64,000 nucleotides of DNA from Pontibacterium granulatum (GTDB lineage Bacteria > Pseudomonadota > Gammaproteobacteria > Pseudomonadales > Balneatricaceae), in contig NZ_JASBRH010000021.1 of the NCBI RefSeq assembly GCF_029961155.1, positions 1 through 64,000 of the forward strand, in the 5' to 3' direction. Below are positions 41,935-52,075 of this stretch, one piece after another; position 1 is the stretch's first letter; every line of letters begins with the position of its first letter. A program made the position numbers and the translations under genes. Below the pieces are notes generated by a model, which saw nothing but the letters and a program-made list of their open reading frames with translations, made no database searches and was not told where the DNA came from.

Positions 41935-44109
41935 GTGAAACAAGTTACTCAAACACTTAGGACTGGTGTAGTTGAAGTCAGTGAAGTGCCTGTGCCTACC
42001 CTTTCTGACAAGTTCGTATTGGTTAAAAACGTAGCATCTGTAATCAGTGCTGGAACCGAAAAAACCAAGATCGATATGGGCAAAAAAAACCTTTTGCAAA
42101 AAGCGAAGGCCCGTCCTGATCTTGTAAAGCAGGTAATCAAGAAAGTAAAAACTGAAGGTTTACAGAAAACGCTGCAAACTGTTAAGTCGCGCTTAGACTC
42201 GCCTTCTCCTCTAGGTTACAGCTGCGCAGGTGAGGTAGTGGCAGCAGGTGGTTTAGTGGAGGGTATTTGTCCCGGAGATAGAGTAGCCTGCGGAGGTGCT
42301 GACTACGCGAACCATGCCGAATTCGTAGCTATTCCTAAAAACCTTGTAGTTAAGATCCCTGAGAATGTTTCCGATGAAGAGGCTGCGTTCACCACTGTGG
42401 GTTCTATTGCTTTGCAGGGGGCCAGGTTGGCCGATCCTAAGCTTGGCGAAACGTTTTTGGTTCTGGGGTTGGGGCTTCTAGGTCAAATCATGGTGCAGCT
42501 GCTAACCGCAAATGGTTGTAAGGTAATTGCGACCGATCTGGATGCTGACTTGGTTAAACGTGCTGAAGGATTTGGAGCGGTCGGCGCGTACCCAGGATCT
42601 GATCTGGATGGTATATGCAAGGAGTTTACAGCCGGACATGGTGTTGATGGTGTGCTGGTTTGTGCAGGTAGCTCCAGCAATCAGCCGATCGAGCTATGTG
42701 GCCAGGTAACGCGTGAGAAAGGCCGTGTAGTTGTAGTGGGTGCTGTCCGAATGGATATCCCTCGGGAAGACTACTTCAAAAAAGAGATTAGTGTCGTTAT
42801 TTCCCGTTCATACGGTCCTGGGCGTTATGATCCGTTTTACGAAGAAAACGGAAATGACTATCCGCTGGGTTACGTTCGTTTTACTGAACAGCGGAATATG
42901 CAGGCGTTTCTTGAGCTTATATCTCAAGGAAAAATGGATGTTAAATCGCTTATTACTCATCGCTTTGAAGTCGAACAGGCTGCAGAAGCGTATCAGTTGA
43001 TCGAAGGTAATAAGACTGAACCGTACCTTGGTATTTTGATGCAATATCAAGCCGATCTTTCTGAGGTTGTGAATGGCGGCCGCATCAGTGTAAATAAAAA
43101 ACCTGTGTCCACGGATAAGATTGGTGTGTCTTTCTTTGGTGCGGGTAATTATGCTACTGCAAGCCTGCTTCCACCTCTGAAGTCAGATGCAGACATTGAA
43201 TTCCGTGGTTTGGTAACTGCAAGTGGAAGGACTGCTCAAGGTGTAGCAAGTCAGTTTGGTTTCTCGTTCTGTGCAGCAAATTACGATGAACTGTTGGAAA
43301 AAGATTCCGATGCGATCATGGTTGTGACCCGTCATGACACTCATGCCGAGTCTGTTTCCAAAGCGCTCGGGGCAGACAAGCATGTATATGTCGAGAAGCC
43401 ATTGGCTTTGACTATAGACGAACTTGCGAATGTCCACACAGCTTATAAACGCTCAAAAGGTACGGTTATGGTTGGTTTTAACCGTCGGTTTGCGCCATCG
43501 ACGCTTGAGGTTGTTGAACACTTCAAACATGTTAAATCTCCGCTGGTCGTAAATATTCGTGTTAATTCCGGTCAGATTCCAAGCCATCATTGGATTCAGG
43601 ATCCTGAAGTGGGTGGTGGACGCATGATCGGTGAAGGCTGTCACTTTGTCGATTTGGCGTCAGCACTCACGGGCTCAAATCCTGTTACCGTTTCGGCGAT
43701 CGCGAGTGCTAAGGCCGACAAATCTGCTTTGTTGAATGACAATCTTTCCGTCTCTCTCCAATTCGAAAACGGCAGCATCGCAAACATTATCTATTGCGCA
43801 GATGGCTCCAAAGCTATGGCTAAGGAGTATGTCGAAGTGTTTGGCGGCGGTAAGAGTGCGGTCATTAAAGACTTTAAACAGGCTGAGCTGTTTAGTGGTG
43901 ATACAGAGGTTGTAAATAAAAAGCTGTCAGCACAGGATAAGGGGCAGAAGAATATGCTCAAGGACTGGTTGGCGGCTATGAAAGCAGGGCAGCAGTCTGT
44001 GCCTTACGAGTGCCTCATGGCTACCAGTATGGCGACGGTTATGGCTATTGAGTCTATTGCAACCGGCTCGCCGATGAAGGTGGATCTGTCAGTTCTTGAT
44101 AAGGACTAA
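41935..44109 (+). CDS. Bi-domain oxidoreductase: zinc-type dehydrogenase fused to Gfo/Idh/MocA
   Basis: A 724-residue fusion. Residues about 1-360 are a medium-chain (alcohol dehydrogenase-like) reductase (GYSCAGEVVAAG, then VLGLGLLGQIMVQLL). Residues about 375-715 are a Gfo/Idh/MocA oxidoreductase (VSFFGAGNYATASLLPPL, then HVYVEKPLALTIDEL and VGFNRRFAPS). Such fusions recur in polysaccharide clusters and probably oxidise and reduce a nucleotide sugar or polymer sugar. The precise reaction is unknown. The start is GTG at 41935. It is closely followed by a six-hairpin protein that often accompanies it. Confidence 0.9.
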   Translation: MKQVTQTLRTGVVEVSEVPVPTLSDKFVLVKNVASVISAGTEKTKIDMGKKNLLQKAKARPDLVKQVIKKVKTEGLQKTLQTVKSRLDSPSPLGYSCAGEVVAAGGLVEGICPGDRVACGGADYANHAEFVAIPKNLVVKIPENVSDEEAAFTTVGSIALQGARLADPKLGETFLVLGLGLLGQIMVQLLTANGCKVIATDLDADLVKRAEGFGAVGAYPGSDLDGICKEFTAGHGVDGVLVCAGSSSNQPIELCGQVTREKGRVVVVGAVRMDIPREDYFKKEISVVISRSYGPGRYDPFYEENGNDYPLGYVRFTEQRNMQAFLELISQGKMDVKSLITHRFEVEQAAEAYQLIEGNKTEPYLGILMQYQADLSEVVNGGRISVNKKPVSTDKIGVSFFGAGNYATASLLPPLKSDADIEFRGLVTASGRTAQGVASQFGFSFCAANYDELLEKDSDAIMVVTRHDTHAESVSKALGADKHVYVEKPLALTIDELANVHTAYKRSKGTVMVGFNRRFAPSTLEVVEHFKHVKSPLVVNIRVNSGQIPSHHWIQDPEVGGGRMIGEGCHFVDLASALTGSNPVTVSAIASAKADKSALLNDNLSVSLQFENGSIANIIYCADGSKAMAKEYVEVFGGGKSAVIKDFKQAELFSGDTEVVNKKLSAQDKGQKNMLKDWLAAMKAGQQSVPYECLMATSMATVMAIESIATGSPMKVDLSVLDKD

Positions 44110-44116
44110 AGACTCA

Positions 44117-45289
44117 ATGTTTGAAGCCAATAGTGCTGAAATTTTGGAAAATGCCCGAAGAGATAACTTTGCGGGCTTTGATCCTTTTGATGGTCTTAAT
44201 AGCAAACTGTTTAAACTAGCTCCTTCTTTGAAGAAGGGGGTGTTTGGGTTGGCTTGGATTCAGCTGCATAAACGCTCAATACTCAATCTGAGGCCGGTTT
44301 TGGGTGTCCCCAAAGCACGCAATCCAAAAGGTGTTGGGCTATTTATTCTAGGGCTGTTGGAAGATCACAAGCGTACAGGTGATGCTGCTTTTTTGGATGA
44401 AGCGTGCACACTTGGAGATTGGTTGCTTGGGCAGAAAAGCGACCAATCCGTGTGGAAGCATGCTTGTTGGGGATACCATTTTGATTGGAATGCCCGAGCG
44501 TTCTTTGTTCCAAAGGGTAAGCCCAATATCATTACAACGGTCTATGTTTCACAGGCATTGTATGCGCTAGGGACGACAAAGGGTGAGCAGACCTATATCG
44601 ATGCGGCATTGGATGCGGCTTCGTTTATGGTGGAAACCCTCTACACCGAGGCTGACGGAAGAAAATTCTTTGGCTATATCCCAGGTGAAAAGGCGTTTGT
44701 GCACAACGCCAGCCTTTGGGGCGCAGCATGGGTTGCATTTGTCGGAAGTCAACAAGGTAATTGTCGGTTTAAAGAGCTCGCACTCGCTGTCGCTCGTCAG
44801 TCTGTTGCGGAACAGGGCGAAGACGGATCTTGGGTTTATGGTGCCCGACATCATCACCAGTTTATTGATGGTTTTCATACAGGCTACAATCTTGAGGCGC
44901 TGCACATCATCCGCAAAGTGCTGGCTATTTCTGAGTTTGATGAAGCTATCGAGCGCGGATTGGCGTACTACAAAGATAAGTTGATCGAAGGTGATGGTAC
45001 TGCCAAGTACTATGACAATAATCCTTATCCTCTGGATATGCACTCGGTTACCCAGGTTGTTATTACGTTGCTGAAGGTAAGCGGGAAGTTTGAGGATCAG
45101 GAGCTGGCGCGAAAAGTTATTGATAACTCAATCAATACTCTCTACATGCCTAACAAAAACCGATTTATGTATCAAAAGCATAAGAGATTCTCCAACAAAG
45201 TCGACTACATGCGCTGGACGCAGGCTTGGGTGTATTACTCTTTCGCCTATTTCAATCGAACAATAGCGGAACGAAATGAAACGAATTGA
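44117..45289 (+). CDS. Six-hairpin (alpha/alpha-barrel) glycosidase- or epimerase-like protein
   Basis: A 390-residue protein rich in repeated helical pairs, with motifs WGYHFDWNARAFFVPKGKPN, YVSQALYALG, HNASLWGAAWVAFVG, EDGSWVYGARHHHQFIDGFH and a C-terminal RWTQAWVYYSFAYF. The pattern fits the six-hairpin glycosidase superfamily, which includes unsaturated glucuronyl hydrolases and sugar epimerases. No signal peptide is seen, so it is probably cytoplasmic and may act on lipid-linked sugar. The ATG 44117 follows AAGGAC. It overlaps the next gene by 14 bases. Confidence 0.7.
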   Translation: MFEANSAEILENARRDNFAGFDPFDGLNSKLFKLAPSLKKGVFGLAWIQLHKRSILNLRPVLGVPKARNPKGVGLFILGLLEDHKRTGDAAFLDEACTLGDWLLGQKSDQSVWKHACWGYHFDWNARAFFVPKGKPNIITTVYVSQALYALGTTKGEQTYIDAALDAASFMVETLYTEADGRKFFGYIPGEKAFVHNASLWGAAWVAFVGSQQGNCRFKELALAVARQSVAEQGEDGSWVYGARHHHQFIDGFHTGYNLEALHIIRKVLAISEFDEAIERGLAYYKDKLIEGDGTAKYYDNNPYPLDMHSVTQVVITLLKVSGKFEDQELARKVIDNSINTLYMPNKNRFMYQKHKRFSNKVDYMRWTQAWVYYSFAYFNRTIAERNETN

Positions 45290-46016
45290 GTTGCTTGGCT
45301 CTCCTATGGACATGGGGAGTATGGAAGAGACGGTACAGCTTATTAAAGAGCGCTTAAAAAACGGTGTCTTTACGCAGCACGTGGTGGTGAACGTTGCAAA
45401 AGTTGTCAACATGCGTAGAGACTCTGAGTTGGCTCAGTCTGTAACCGAATGTGACATCATCAATATCGATGGTATGGGCGTTGTTTGGGGCGCACGTTTC
45501 CTTGGTCACGACGTTTCAGAGCGTGTGGCGGGCGTTGATCTCTTTCATGAGTTAAACGCGATGGCTGAGGAAGAAGGGTTTCCAGTCTTTTACCTAGGTG
45601 CAAAAGACGAGATCGTTTCTAAGACAGCTTCAATTATGACGGAAGCGCACCCGAATTTGCAGGTGGCGGGTTATCATCATGGATATTTCTGGGATGATGA
45701 AGAGGCCATTGTCGAAGAGATTCGCAAGTCTGGCGCTAAGCTGTTGTTTGTTGCCATTACCTCTCCTAAGAAGGAAAACTTTATCAATAAATGGAAAGAT
45801 CAGCTGGGTGTTGATTTTGTGATGGGGGTTGGGGGTACATTTGATGTCGTTGCCGGAAAGGTTAAACGCGCGCCTATGTGGATGCAGCGTTGTGGCCTTG
45901 AGTGGTTCTATCGGGTGTTGCAAGAACCGAGACGGATGTGGAAACGCTACTTTGTCACAAATTCGAAGTTTGCGTGGCTATTGCTAGCTACGAAACTTGG
46001 GCAAACGCGTGTTTAA
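45276..46016 (+). CDS. WecG/TagA/CpsF-family glycosyltransferase
   Basis: A 246-residue GT26 enzyme. Family signatures are VVVNVAKVVNMRRDSEL, DGMGVVWGARFLG, ERVAGVDLFHEL, VFYLGAKDE, VAITSPKKENFI and VGGTFDVVAGKVKRAP. GT26 members transfer N-acetylmannosaminuronic acid or ManNAc to lipid-linked sugars. wecB and wecC in the same locus make UDP-ManNAcA, so this is the likely ManNAcA transferase (inference). Confidence 0.92.
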   Translation: MKRIELLGSPMDMGSMEETVQLIKERLKNGVFTQHVVVNVAKVVNMRRDSELAQSVTECDIINIDGMGVVWGARFLGHDVSERVAGVDLFHELNAMAEEEGFPVFYLGAKDEIVSKTASIMTEAHPNLQVAGYHHGYFWDDEEAIVEEIRKSGAKLLFVAITSPKKENFINKWKDQLGVDFVMGVGGTFDVVAGKVKRAPMWMQRCGLEWFYRVLQEPRRMWKRYFVTNSKFAWLLLATKLGQTRV

Positions 46017-46022
46017 TACATA

Positions 46023-47432
46023 ATGATATTTCCGGTTATTTTGTCTGGTGGGTCTGGTACACGATTGTGGCCGCTGTCCCGCACGATGTTTCCAAAACAA
46101 TTTTTGGCACTTAATTCTGATTTGGCAATGCTTCAGGAGACGGTGTCACGATTAGAGAGCATAGAAGTTTCTAGCCCTCAGGTGATCTGTAATGAAGAGC
46201 ACCGCTTCCTCGTAGCTGAGCAGATGCGTCAGATGGATGTTAAAGCTCACATCTTGTTGGAACCTGTTGGCCGAAATACGGCGCCTGCTATCGCTCTGTC
46301 TGCGCTTCACCTTAAAGAACAGGGTAAAAGCGATGCGGTAATGTTGGTTTTAGCCGCAGATCACGTTATCGAGAATGTAGCGGTATTTCATACTGCTATT
46401 CAGACCGCTTTGCCAAAAGCCGAAGCGGGTAAATTGGTTACATTTGGTATTGTTCCTACCGAGCCTGCAACAGGGTATGGATACATAAAGGGTAATCCCA
46501 ACGCAAATGCGGATCCTGTTATGGATGTTGCCGCATTTGTCGAAAAGCCGGACCTAAGAACAGTGCAGTCTTATTTGAAAAGTGGCGATTATTTCTGGAA
46601 CAGTGGCATGTTTATGTTCCGTGTAGACCGCTATCTTGAAGAGCTTGAAATGCATCGCGCAGACATTCTTGATGCCTGTGTTAAAGCAATGAAAGTAACA
46701 TCCAGTGATATGGATTTTATTCGCGTTGATCGGGATGCATTTGTGTCGTGCCCAGATGACTCCATAGACTATGCCGTTATGGAAAACACTGACCAAGCAG
46801 TTGTCGTTCCTCTGGATGCTGGTTGGAGTGATGTAGGTAGTTGGTCGGCGTTGTGGGATTTGAAAGAGAAGGATGAGCATAATAATGTTGCGGAAGGTGA
46901 CGTTATTCTCGAAGATGCTTCCAATAGCTTTGTATACGGTCAGGACCGGATAGTTGCTGCATTGGGTGTTGATAACCTGGTTATTGTTGATACAAAAGAT
47001 GCGCTGCTGGTCGCCGCTAAAGATAAAGTACAGGATGTCAAAAAAATTGTTCGCCAGGTGAAAGAAGCTGGCCGCAGTGAACATCTGCAGCATCGCGAAG
47101 TGTACCGTCCTTGGGGTAAATACGATTCGATCGACAGCGGATCCCGTTATCAGGTAAAGCATATAACCGTTAACCCAGGGGCAAAACTATCACTGCAGAA
47201 GCATCATCATCGTGCAGAGCATTGGGTGGTCGTCAAGGGAACGGCTGAAGTTCGATGCGGTGATAGAACGATGCTGCTCACAGAAGACCAATCTACTTAC
47301 ATTCCACTTGGCGAAGTTCATCAATTGAGTAATCCGGGTAAAGTGCCGCTAGAGATTATCGAGATACAGTCCGGTTCCTATCTCGGTGAGGATGACATTA
47401 TTCGCTATGAAGATGATTACGGTCGAAATTAA
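46023..47432 (+). CDS. manC: Mannose-1-phosphate guanylyltransferase / mannose-6-phosphate isomerase
   Basis: A bifunctional type II enzyme of 469 residues. The nucleotidyltransferase half has [46 protein letters not shown] and FVEKPD. The C-terminal cupin isomerase half has [29 protein letters not shown] and [14 protein letters not shown]. It makes GDP-mannose, implying mannose or a derivative in the polymer. No phosphomannomutase (manB) is in the window. The ATG 46023 lies seven bases after the upstream stop. Confidence 0.96.
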   Translation: MIFPVILSGGSGTRLWPLSRTMFPKQFLALNSDLAMLQETVSRLESIEVSSPQVICNEEHRFLVAEQMRQMDVKAHILLEPVGRNTAPAIALSALHLKEQGKSDAVMLVLAADHVIENVAVFHTAIQTALPKAEAGKLVTFGIVPTEPATGYGYIKGNPNANADPVMDVAAFVEKPDLRTVQSYLKSGDYFWNSGMFMFRVDRYLEELEMHRADILDACVKAMKVTSSDMDFIRVDRDAFVSCPDDSIDYAVMENTDQAVVVPLDAGWSDVGSWSALWDLKEKDEHNNVAEGDVILEDASNSFVYGQDRIVAALGVDNLVIVDTKDALLVAAKDKVQDVKKIVRQVKEAGRSEHLQHREVYRPWGKYDSIDSGSRYQVKHITVNPGAKLSLQKHHHRAEHWVVVKGTAEVRCGDRTMLLTEDQSTYIPLGEVHQLSNPGKVPLEIIEIQSGSYLGEDDIIRYEDDYGRN

Positions 47433-47578
47433 AAACTGAGGGCATCGCATGAAGCGTGATAGCGATCCTGCCCATAACACTCACGTTTCTAGCGCTGTAC
47501 CTTCGGAATTGCAGTCATACGGCTCGTAAAGTAGATAACCAAAAGTTATGCGAAATTGATATTCAAAACGGATTTCAT

Positions 47579-48589
47579 ATGAGAATTCTTGTTACAGGTG
47601 GCGCGGGTTATATCGGCTCCCACACCGTTCTGCTATTGCTTGAGGCTGGGATCGACGTTGTAGTCTTGGACAATCTAAGCAATAGCCACTCTACAGTTTT
47701 CAGTCGTGTCGAGACGATTACCGGTGGCCAGGTGACCTTTGTCGAGGGTGATATTCGGGATCGGGCCTGCTTAGATCGTGTATTTGGCGAACATCAGATT
47801 GATGCGGTGATTCACTTTGCCGGGCTGAAGGCTGTAGGTGAGTCGGTTGAAAAGCCGCTGGAGTATTATCAGAACAACGTTGCCGGTTCGATTGTACTCT
47901 GTGAGGCAATGACTGCGGCCGGTGTTAAGGCGTTGGTGTTTAGCTCTTCCGCGACCGTTTATGGTGAAGATGCACCAGTGCCGTATACAGAGGATATGCC
48001 GCGAGGGAAAACCACCAATCCTTATGGTACGTCCAAGGCGATGGTTGAGCAGATCCTTACGGACTTGACGGTTTCAGATCCAGAGTGGTCTGTCGTTTTG
48101 CTACGTTATTTCAATCCGATTGGCGCGCATCCCTCCGGACTGATTGGTGAAGATCCCCAGGGTATTCCCAATAATCTGATGCCGTTTATCAGTCAGGTGG
48201 CTGTAGGAAAGCGGGAGCAGTTGTCTATTTTCGGAAATGATTATCCTACAGAAGACGGGACCGGCGTTCGGGACTATCTGCACGTTATGGACTTGGCCGA
48301 CGCTCACCTTAAGGCGTTAAAGCGTTCAACAATACCGGGAACAGATATTTATAATTTGGGCACGGGCAAAGGCGTATCTGTTCTGCAGATGGTGAATACG
48401 TTTGAGACGGTAACAGGTGTTCCTGTGTCGTATCAATTTGTGCCACGGCGTAGTGGTGATATAGCGGCGTGTTGGGCTGATCCTACCAAAGCACAGCAAG
48501 AGTTGGGTTGGACTGCGGAGAGGTCGCTTGAGGATATGATCAGGGATACGTGGACCTGGCAGTCGAAAAACCCGGAGGGGTATCGATAG
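47579..48589 (+). CDS. galE: UDP-glucose 4-epimerase
   Basis: A 336-residue short-chain dehydrogenase/reductase interconverting UDP-glucose and UDP-galactose. It has the NAD motif [13 protein letters not shown], the catalytic SSSATVYGE (Ser) and [10 protein letters not shown] (Tyr-Lys), and the family ending EELGW-type [16 protein letters not shown]. The ATG 47579 gives the standard GalE N-terminus [10 protein letters not shown]. The frame stays open upstream, but nothing there resembles GalE. About 146 bp separate it from manC, so a separate promoter is possible. It ends the precursor part of the locus. Confidence 0.95.
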   Translation: MRILVTGGAGYIGSHTVLLLLEAGIDVVVLDNLSNSHSTVFSRVETITGGQVTFVEGDIRDRACLDRVFGEHQIDAVIHFAGLKAVGESVEKPLEYYQNNVAGSIVLCEAMTAAGVKALVFSSSATVYGEDAPVPYTEDMPRGKTTNPYGTSKAMVEQILTDLTVSDPEWSVVLLRYFNPIGAHPSGLIGEDPQGIPNNLMPFISQVAVGKREQLSIFGNDYPTEDGTGVRDYLHVMDLADAHLKALKRSTIPGTDIYNLGTGKGVSVLQMVNTFETVTGVPVSYQFVPRRSGDIAACWADPTKAQQELGWTAERSLEDMIRDTWTWQSKNPEGYR

Positions 48590-48965
48590 GGTTGGTTTCT
48601 TTTTGCGGGATTTGGGGCAGCCCGAAGGGCTGCTGGTAGGCTGAAGCCAACCCTACAAAAAACCAGAACTAAAAAACCGCTGTAGCTGTAGGGCAGCTCT
48701 TTAGGCTGCCGGTAGGCTAAAGGCCTACCCTACAAAAAGCACAGCTAAAAAATGCGGGGCCTGTAGGGCAGCCCTTTAGGCTGCCGGTAGACTGAAGCCT
48801 ACCCTACAAAGCTGAAGGTCTACCCTACATGCAGAATTAAAACTGGGGTGCCTGTGATGCAGAGTGTAGGTTGGCCAACGCGCAGCGTTGCCCAACATAT
48901 CAGGCATCGCAGCGCGATGGCAGACCTACAAGGATTGTTTGCTAATTTCACAAGGAATGTGATGT
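48590..48965. repeat. Cluster of four REP elements between galE and the beta-CASP gene
   Basis: Double hairpins of the main family are at 48612-48658 (decayed left end), 48687-48734 and 48762-48808. A GTAGGTTGG-type element is at 48865-48930, with TGTAGG and CCTACA ends. Spacing between the first three copies is about 75 bp. No gene is supported. Confidence 0.88.
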
Positions 48966-50348
48966 ATGTCGGATGTTAAAATTCTACATCATGGCGCTAC
49001 GACGGGTGTGACCGGTTCGTGCCATGAACTGTTCTATTCAGATAACAGCAGTGTACTGATCGATTGTGGCATGTTTCAGGGTGCTGAATCCGCAGATCGG
49101 GAGCTGGGCGAGTCGCAGATCGATTTTCCGCTGGATGCAGTGCAGGCTCTGTTTGTTACCCATTGCCATATTGACCACGTGGGGCGTATTCCCTGGTTGC
49201 TAGCGGCGGGCTTTGACGGACCGATTATTGCCACTGAGGCAACGGCTAAGCTTCTCCCGTTGGTATTGGAAGATGCGCTTAAGGTGGGTGTTACACGCAA
49301 CAAGCGTATTATCAGCAAAGTCATCGCGCGTATTAAGCAGCTGATTGTACCGGTGCCTTACAATACCTGGTATCAGCCGTTTTCGGATAACCGCTTTAAG
49401 GCTAAATTCAGGGTTGCGGGTCATATATTGGGTTCGGCCTATATCGAATTCCAGGTCAATAAACGTCGCGTGACCTTTTCCGGTGATTTGGGTGCACCCT
49501 ATGCGCCTTTGTTGCCTGCGCCTAAATCCCCTTATAGCTGCGATATTCTGGTGTTGGAAAGCACCTACGGTGATCGTGAGCATGCGAAAAGACGCGAACG
49601 AAAAGCGCAGCTTCGCGCGGTAATAGAGCACGCCCTGAAAGACAAAGGTACGGTGTTGATTCCTGCGTTCAGTATCGGTCGCACGCAGGAGCTGTTGTAC
49701 GAGATCGAGCACCTTATTTACCGCTCACAGTCCCGAGTTTGGAAGGATCTTGATGTCATTGTTGATTCGCCTCTGGCGGCAGAGTTTACCCGTCATTACC
49801 GCGAAATGAGTAAGTTGTGGGATAAGGAGGCGCTAAGGCGCAAACGATCTGGTCGGCATCCCTTGGCGTTTGATAACCTGATTACGATTAACGACCATGC
49901 ATCTCATCAAAAATTAGTGTCCCACCTCAAGATCAGTGCCCGCCCGTCGATAGTGATAGCAGCCAGTGGTATGTGTGCAGGTGGCCGCATTCAAAACTAC
50001 CTGAAGGCGCTGTTGCCAGATCATCGTACGGATGTGTTGTTTGTGGGCTACCAGGCCCAGGGCACACCCGGTCATGATATTCAAAAATACGGCCCGCGGG
50101 GTGGGTATGTGTATTTGGATGGTGAGCGTGTGGATATTCGGGCGGCGGTTCATACGATAAGTGGGTATTCTGCCCATGCGGATCGCTCTGACCTGGTAAA
50201 TTTTGTGCGTCGGATCTATCGCAAACCCGCCGAGATACGCTTGGTACATGGCGATAAAGAGGCGAAGCAAGCGTTGCGCCGCGGATTGCAGGCTGTGGTG
50301 CCTGAAACCAAAATTCTTATTCCAACGGATCAGGGCAGTAGCAATTGA
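48966..50348 (+). CDS. Beta-CASP metallo-beta-lactamase-fold ribonuclease-like protein
   Basis: A 460-residue protein with the MBL metal motif THCHIDHVGRIPWL (residues 65-78) and SGDLGAPYAPL. The beta-CASP motifs are IPAFSIGRTQELLYEIE, ASGMCAGGRIQNYL and HTISGYSAHADRSDLVNF. This is the YSH1/CPSF73-like family acting on RNA. The ATG 48966 has AAGGA nine bases upstream. A TTG-initiated VanZ-like gene overlaps its stop. Such nucleases are not part of known polysaccharide pathways, so its place inside the locus is notable. Confidence 0.9.
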   Translation: MSDVKILHHGATTGVTGSCHELFYSDNSSVLIDCGMFQGAESADRELGESQIDFPLDAVQALFVTHCHIDHVGRIPWLLAAGFDGPIIATEATAKLLPLVLEDALKVGVTRNKRIISKVIARIKQLIVPVPYNTWYQPFSDNRFKAKFRVAGHILGSAYIEFQVNKRRVTFSGDLGAPYAPLLPAPKSPYSCDILVLESTYGDREHAKRRERKAQLRAVIEHALKDKGTVLIPAFSIGRTQELLYEIEHLIYRSQSRVWKDLDVIVDSPLAAEFTRHYREMSKLWDKEALRRKRSGRHPLAFDNLITINDHASHQKLVSHLKISARPSIVIAASGMCAGGRIQNYLKALLPDHRTDVLFVGYQAQGTPGHDIQKYGPRGGYVYLDGERVDIRAAVHTISGYSAHADRSDLVNFVRRIYRKPAEIRLVHGDKEAKQALRRGLQAVVPETKILIPTDQGSSN

Positions 50349-50728
50349 TAAATACTCGTGGGGGCTTACGGCTGTTGTCTCTTATTGCAGTTTTGGGGCT
50401 GTTGTGGGGGATCTTTAATCCTGAGCCGCTTCATGGCTTTTTGGGTGAGTCGGACAAAACCGATCATACACTGGCCTTTATGGTGGTTGCTGTGTTAGGG
50501 CGTTTGAATTGGCCGGGCGGTAAACCGGTGGTCTACTGGGGAATCTGGTGTTTGTTGGCGGTGCTTCTGGAGTATCTTCAGGGGCGTTGGATGCCGTTAC
50601 GAACCTATGATATTTACGATGCGTACGCCAATTTGGCCGGAGTACTGGCTGCGTTTTTATTCTGTTTTATTGTGGCGATGGTGCGGCGTTCCCGTTGTTC
50701 ACAATGTTGTCACGAGTTAGATGATTAA
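50345..50728 (+). CDS. VanZ-like small membrane protein
   Basis: A 127-residue protein with three or four hydrophobic helices and the VanZ-like pattern DKTDHTLAFMVVAVLGRL, then LLEYLQGRWMPLRTYDIYDAYANLAGVLAA. The start is TTG at 50345, sharing bases with the stop of the beta-CASP gene (TTGA), so the two are translationally coupled. VanZ-like proteins are common in polysaccharide and biofilm loci, but their biochemical role is unknown. Confidence 0.85.
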   Translation: MINTRGGLRLLSLIAVLGLLWGIFNPEPLHGFLGESDKTDHTLAFMVVAVLGRLNWPGGKPVVYWGIWCLLAVLLEYLQGRWMPLRTYDIYDAYANLAGVLAAFLFCFIVAMVRRSRCSQCCHELDD

Positions 50729-50765
50729 ATGGGTCATTAGTGTTTAAAATTCAGGCGCTTTTGCT

Positions 50766-50807
50766 TTGTTTCATGTAAAGCAATTGTGCTAGCATAGCGC
50801 TCAATTG
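50766..50807 (+). promoter_or_regulatory. Candidate promoter before the outer-membrane barrel gene
   Basis: TTGTTT (50766-50771) and TAGCAT (50790-50795) are separated by 18 bp. Two CAATTG palindromes (50781-50786 and 50802-50807) flank the -10. This would start a separate export sub-operon. Confidence 0.4.
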
Positions 50808-50864
50808 GAATATCGAAGGGGCATGACCCGTGCTCCGTGAGACCTGCTTATAGGAAAGGTATAT

Positions 50865-52034
50865 ATGGAAACTAAGGATCTTCGTTTGGCTCTCATCGGG
50901 CTGTGTGGTGCATACGCTACATCTGCGGTCGCTATCGAGCCTGCTTCAATCACATCTGGCCCTATCGCTGTGATCCCGCAGCTGACAGTTCAGGTTGGTC
51001 ACGACGATAACATCTTTACCGATGAGACCAACGAACAGGACTCTTTGATTACTGTGATTAAGCCTTCTGTTCAGCTTGTTGCTGAGAAGGAGAACGATGC
51101 GTACCGTGTGACGTTTGAATTGGAAGACGGTACCTACCAGGATAGCAGTGCCGATAACTACACCGACCACAGTTTGGTGGGTGAGGCGATTATGGAGCTG
51201 AACAGCCGTAACCGTCTGGATTTGACTGCATCTTACATCAAAGATCACGAAGATCGTGGCAGTAATGATTCCGGTATCTCTGCGTCTCCAGATCGCTACA
51301 CCGACAAGTCCGTTGCTGCGGTGTACCGCTACGGCGCAGAAGGCGCGCAGGGTAACCTGGAGCTGAAAGGTTCTTTGCTGGATCACCAGTTCGACAACTT
51401 CAAGTCTAAGAACGAAAGCCGTGACCGTCAGAATGCGCTGCTGGATGCGACCTTCTTCTACCGCGTAGCACCTAAAACCAAAGCGCTGTTTGAGATCCGC
51501 CACGAAGATATCGACTACGATCTGTCAACCAGCGATCTGGATAACACCGAGACTAAATACCTGGCGGGTGTGACTTGGGATGCAACCGCAAAAACCTCTG
51601 GTAACGCAAAAATTGGTTACGCCGAGAAGGACTTTGACGACGCGTCCCGTACTGACCGTGACGGTACCAGTTGGGAAATCGGTATGACTTGGGCGCCGCA
51701 GAGCTATTCTACCTTTGGTCTGAATGCGTCTCAGGAGTTTGAAGAAACTTCCGGTCAGGGCGATGCGATCGACACCGAATCCTTCAGTGTGACCTGGAAC
51801 CACTCCTGGAGCGAGCGTGTAAGCACCAACGCGATGCTGAGCCGCACTGATGAGAGCTACCTGGGTAGTACCCGCGAAGATGAAACCGATAGCCTGAAGC
51901 TGGGTGTAAACTACGATCTGCAGCGTTGGTTGGCTGTTGATCTGTCTTACACCTTCACAGACAAAGAGTCTAACCAGGCAGACGAAAGCTACGAGCGTAA
52001 CCAGTTTATGGTAACGCTGACAGGATCCCTGTGA
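50865..52034 (+). CDS. Outer-membrane beta-barrel protein of polysaccharide loci (VpsM-like)
   Basis: A 389-residue protein with a signal peptide (GAYATSAVA cleavage near residue 23), an opening strand LTVQVGHDDNIFTDETNEQDS and regular amphipathic strands to the end. It matches the outer-membrane beta-barrel family 2 found in VPS/Eps-type clusters, where it is thought to help export or anchor the polymer. It is followed at 42 bp by the Wza-like gene. The last codons form a hairpin. Codon choice is more biased than in the sugar genes, suggesting high expression. Confidence 0.86.
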   Translation: METKDLRLALIGLCGAYATSAVAIEPASITSGPIAVIPQLTVQVGHDDNIFTDETNEQDSLITVIKPSVQLVAEKENDAYRVTFELEDGTYQDSSADNYTDHSLVGEAIMELNSRNRLDLTASYIKDHEDRGSNDSGISASPDRYTDKSVAAVYRYGAEGAQGNLELKGSLLDHQFDNFKSKNESRDRQNALLDATFFYRVAPKTKALFEIRHEDIDYDLSTSDLDNTETKYLAGVTWDATAKTSGNAKIGYAEKDFDDASRTDRDGTSWEIGMTWAPQSYSTFGLNASQEFEETSGQGDAIDTESFSVTWNHSWSERVSTNAMLSRTDESYLGSTREDETDSLKLGVNYDLQRWLAVDLSYTFTDKESNQADESYERNQFMVTLTGSL

Positions 52035-52041
52035 TCCTGTC
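52019..52041 (+). other. Perfect 9-bp stem-loop spanning the barrel gene stop codon
   Basis: GACAGGATC (52019-52027) pairs with GATCCTGTC (52033-52041) across CCTGT, with no T-tract. It is likely an mRNA 3'-end stabiliser or processing site rather than a terminator. Confidence 0.55.
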
Positions 52042-52075
52042 TCCTCTGAAATTAAGCTTGTTGGAGAAATAGGAC

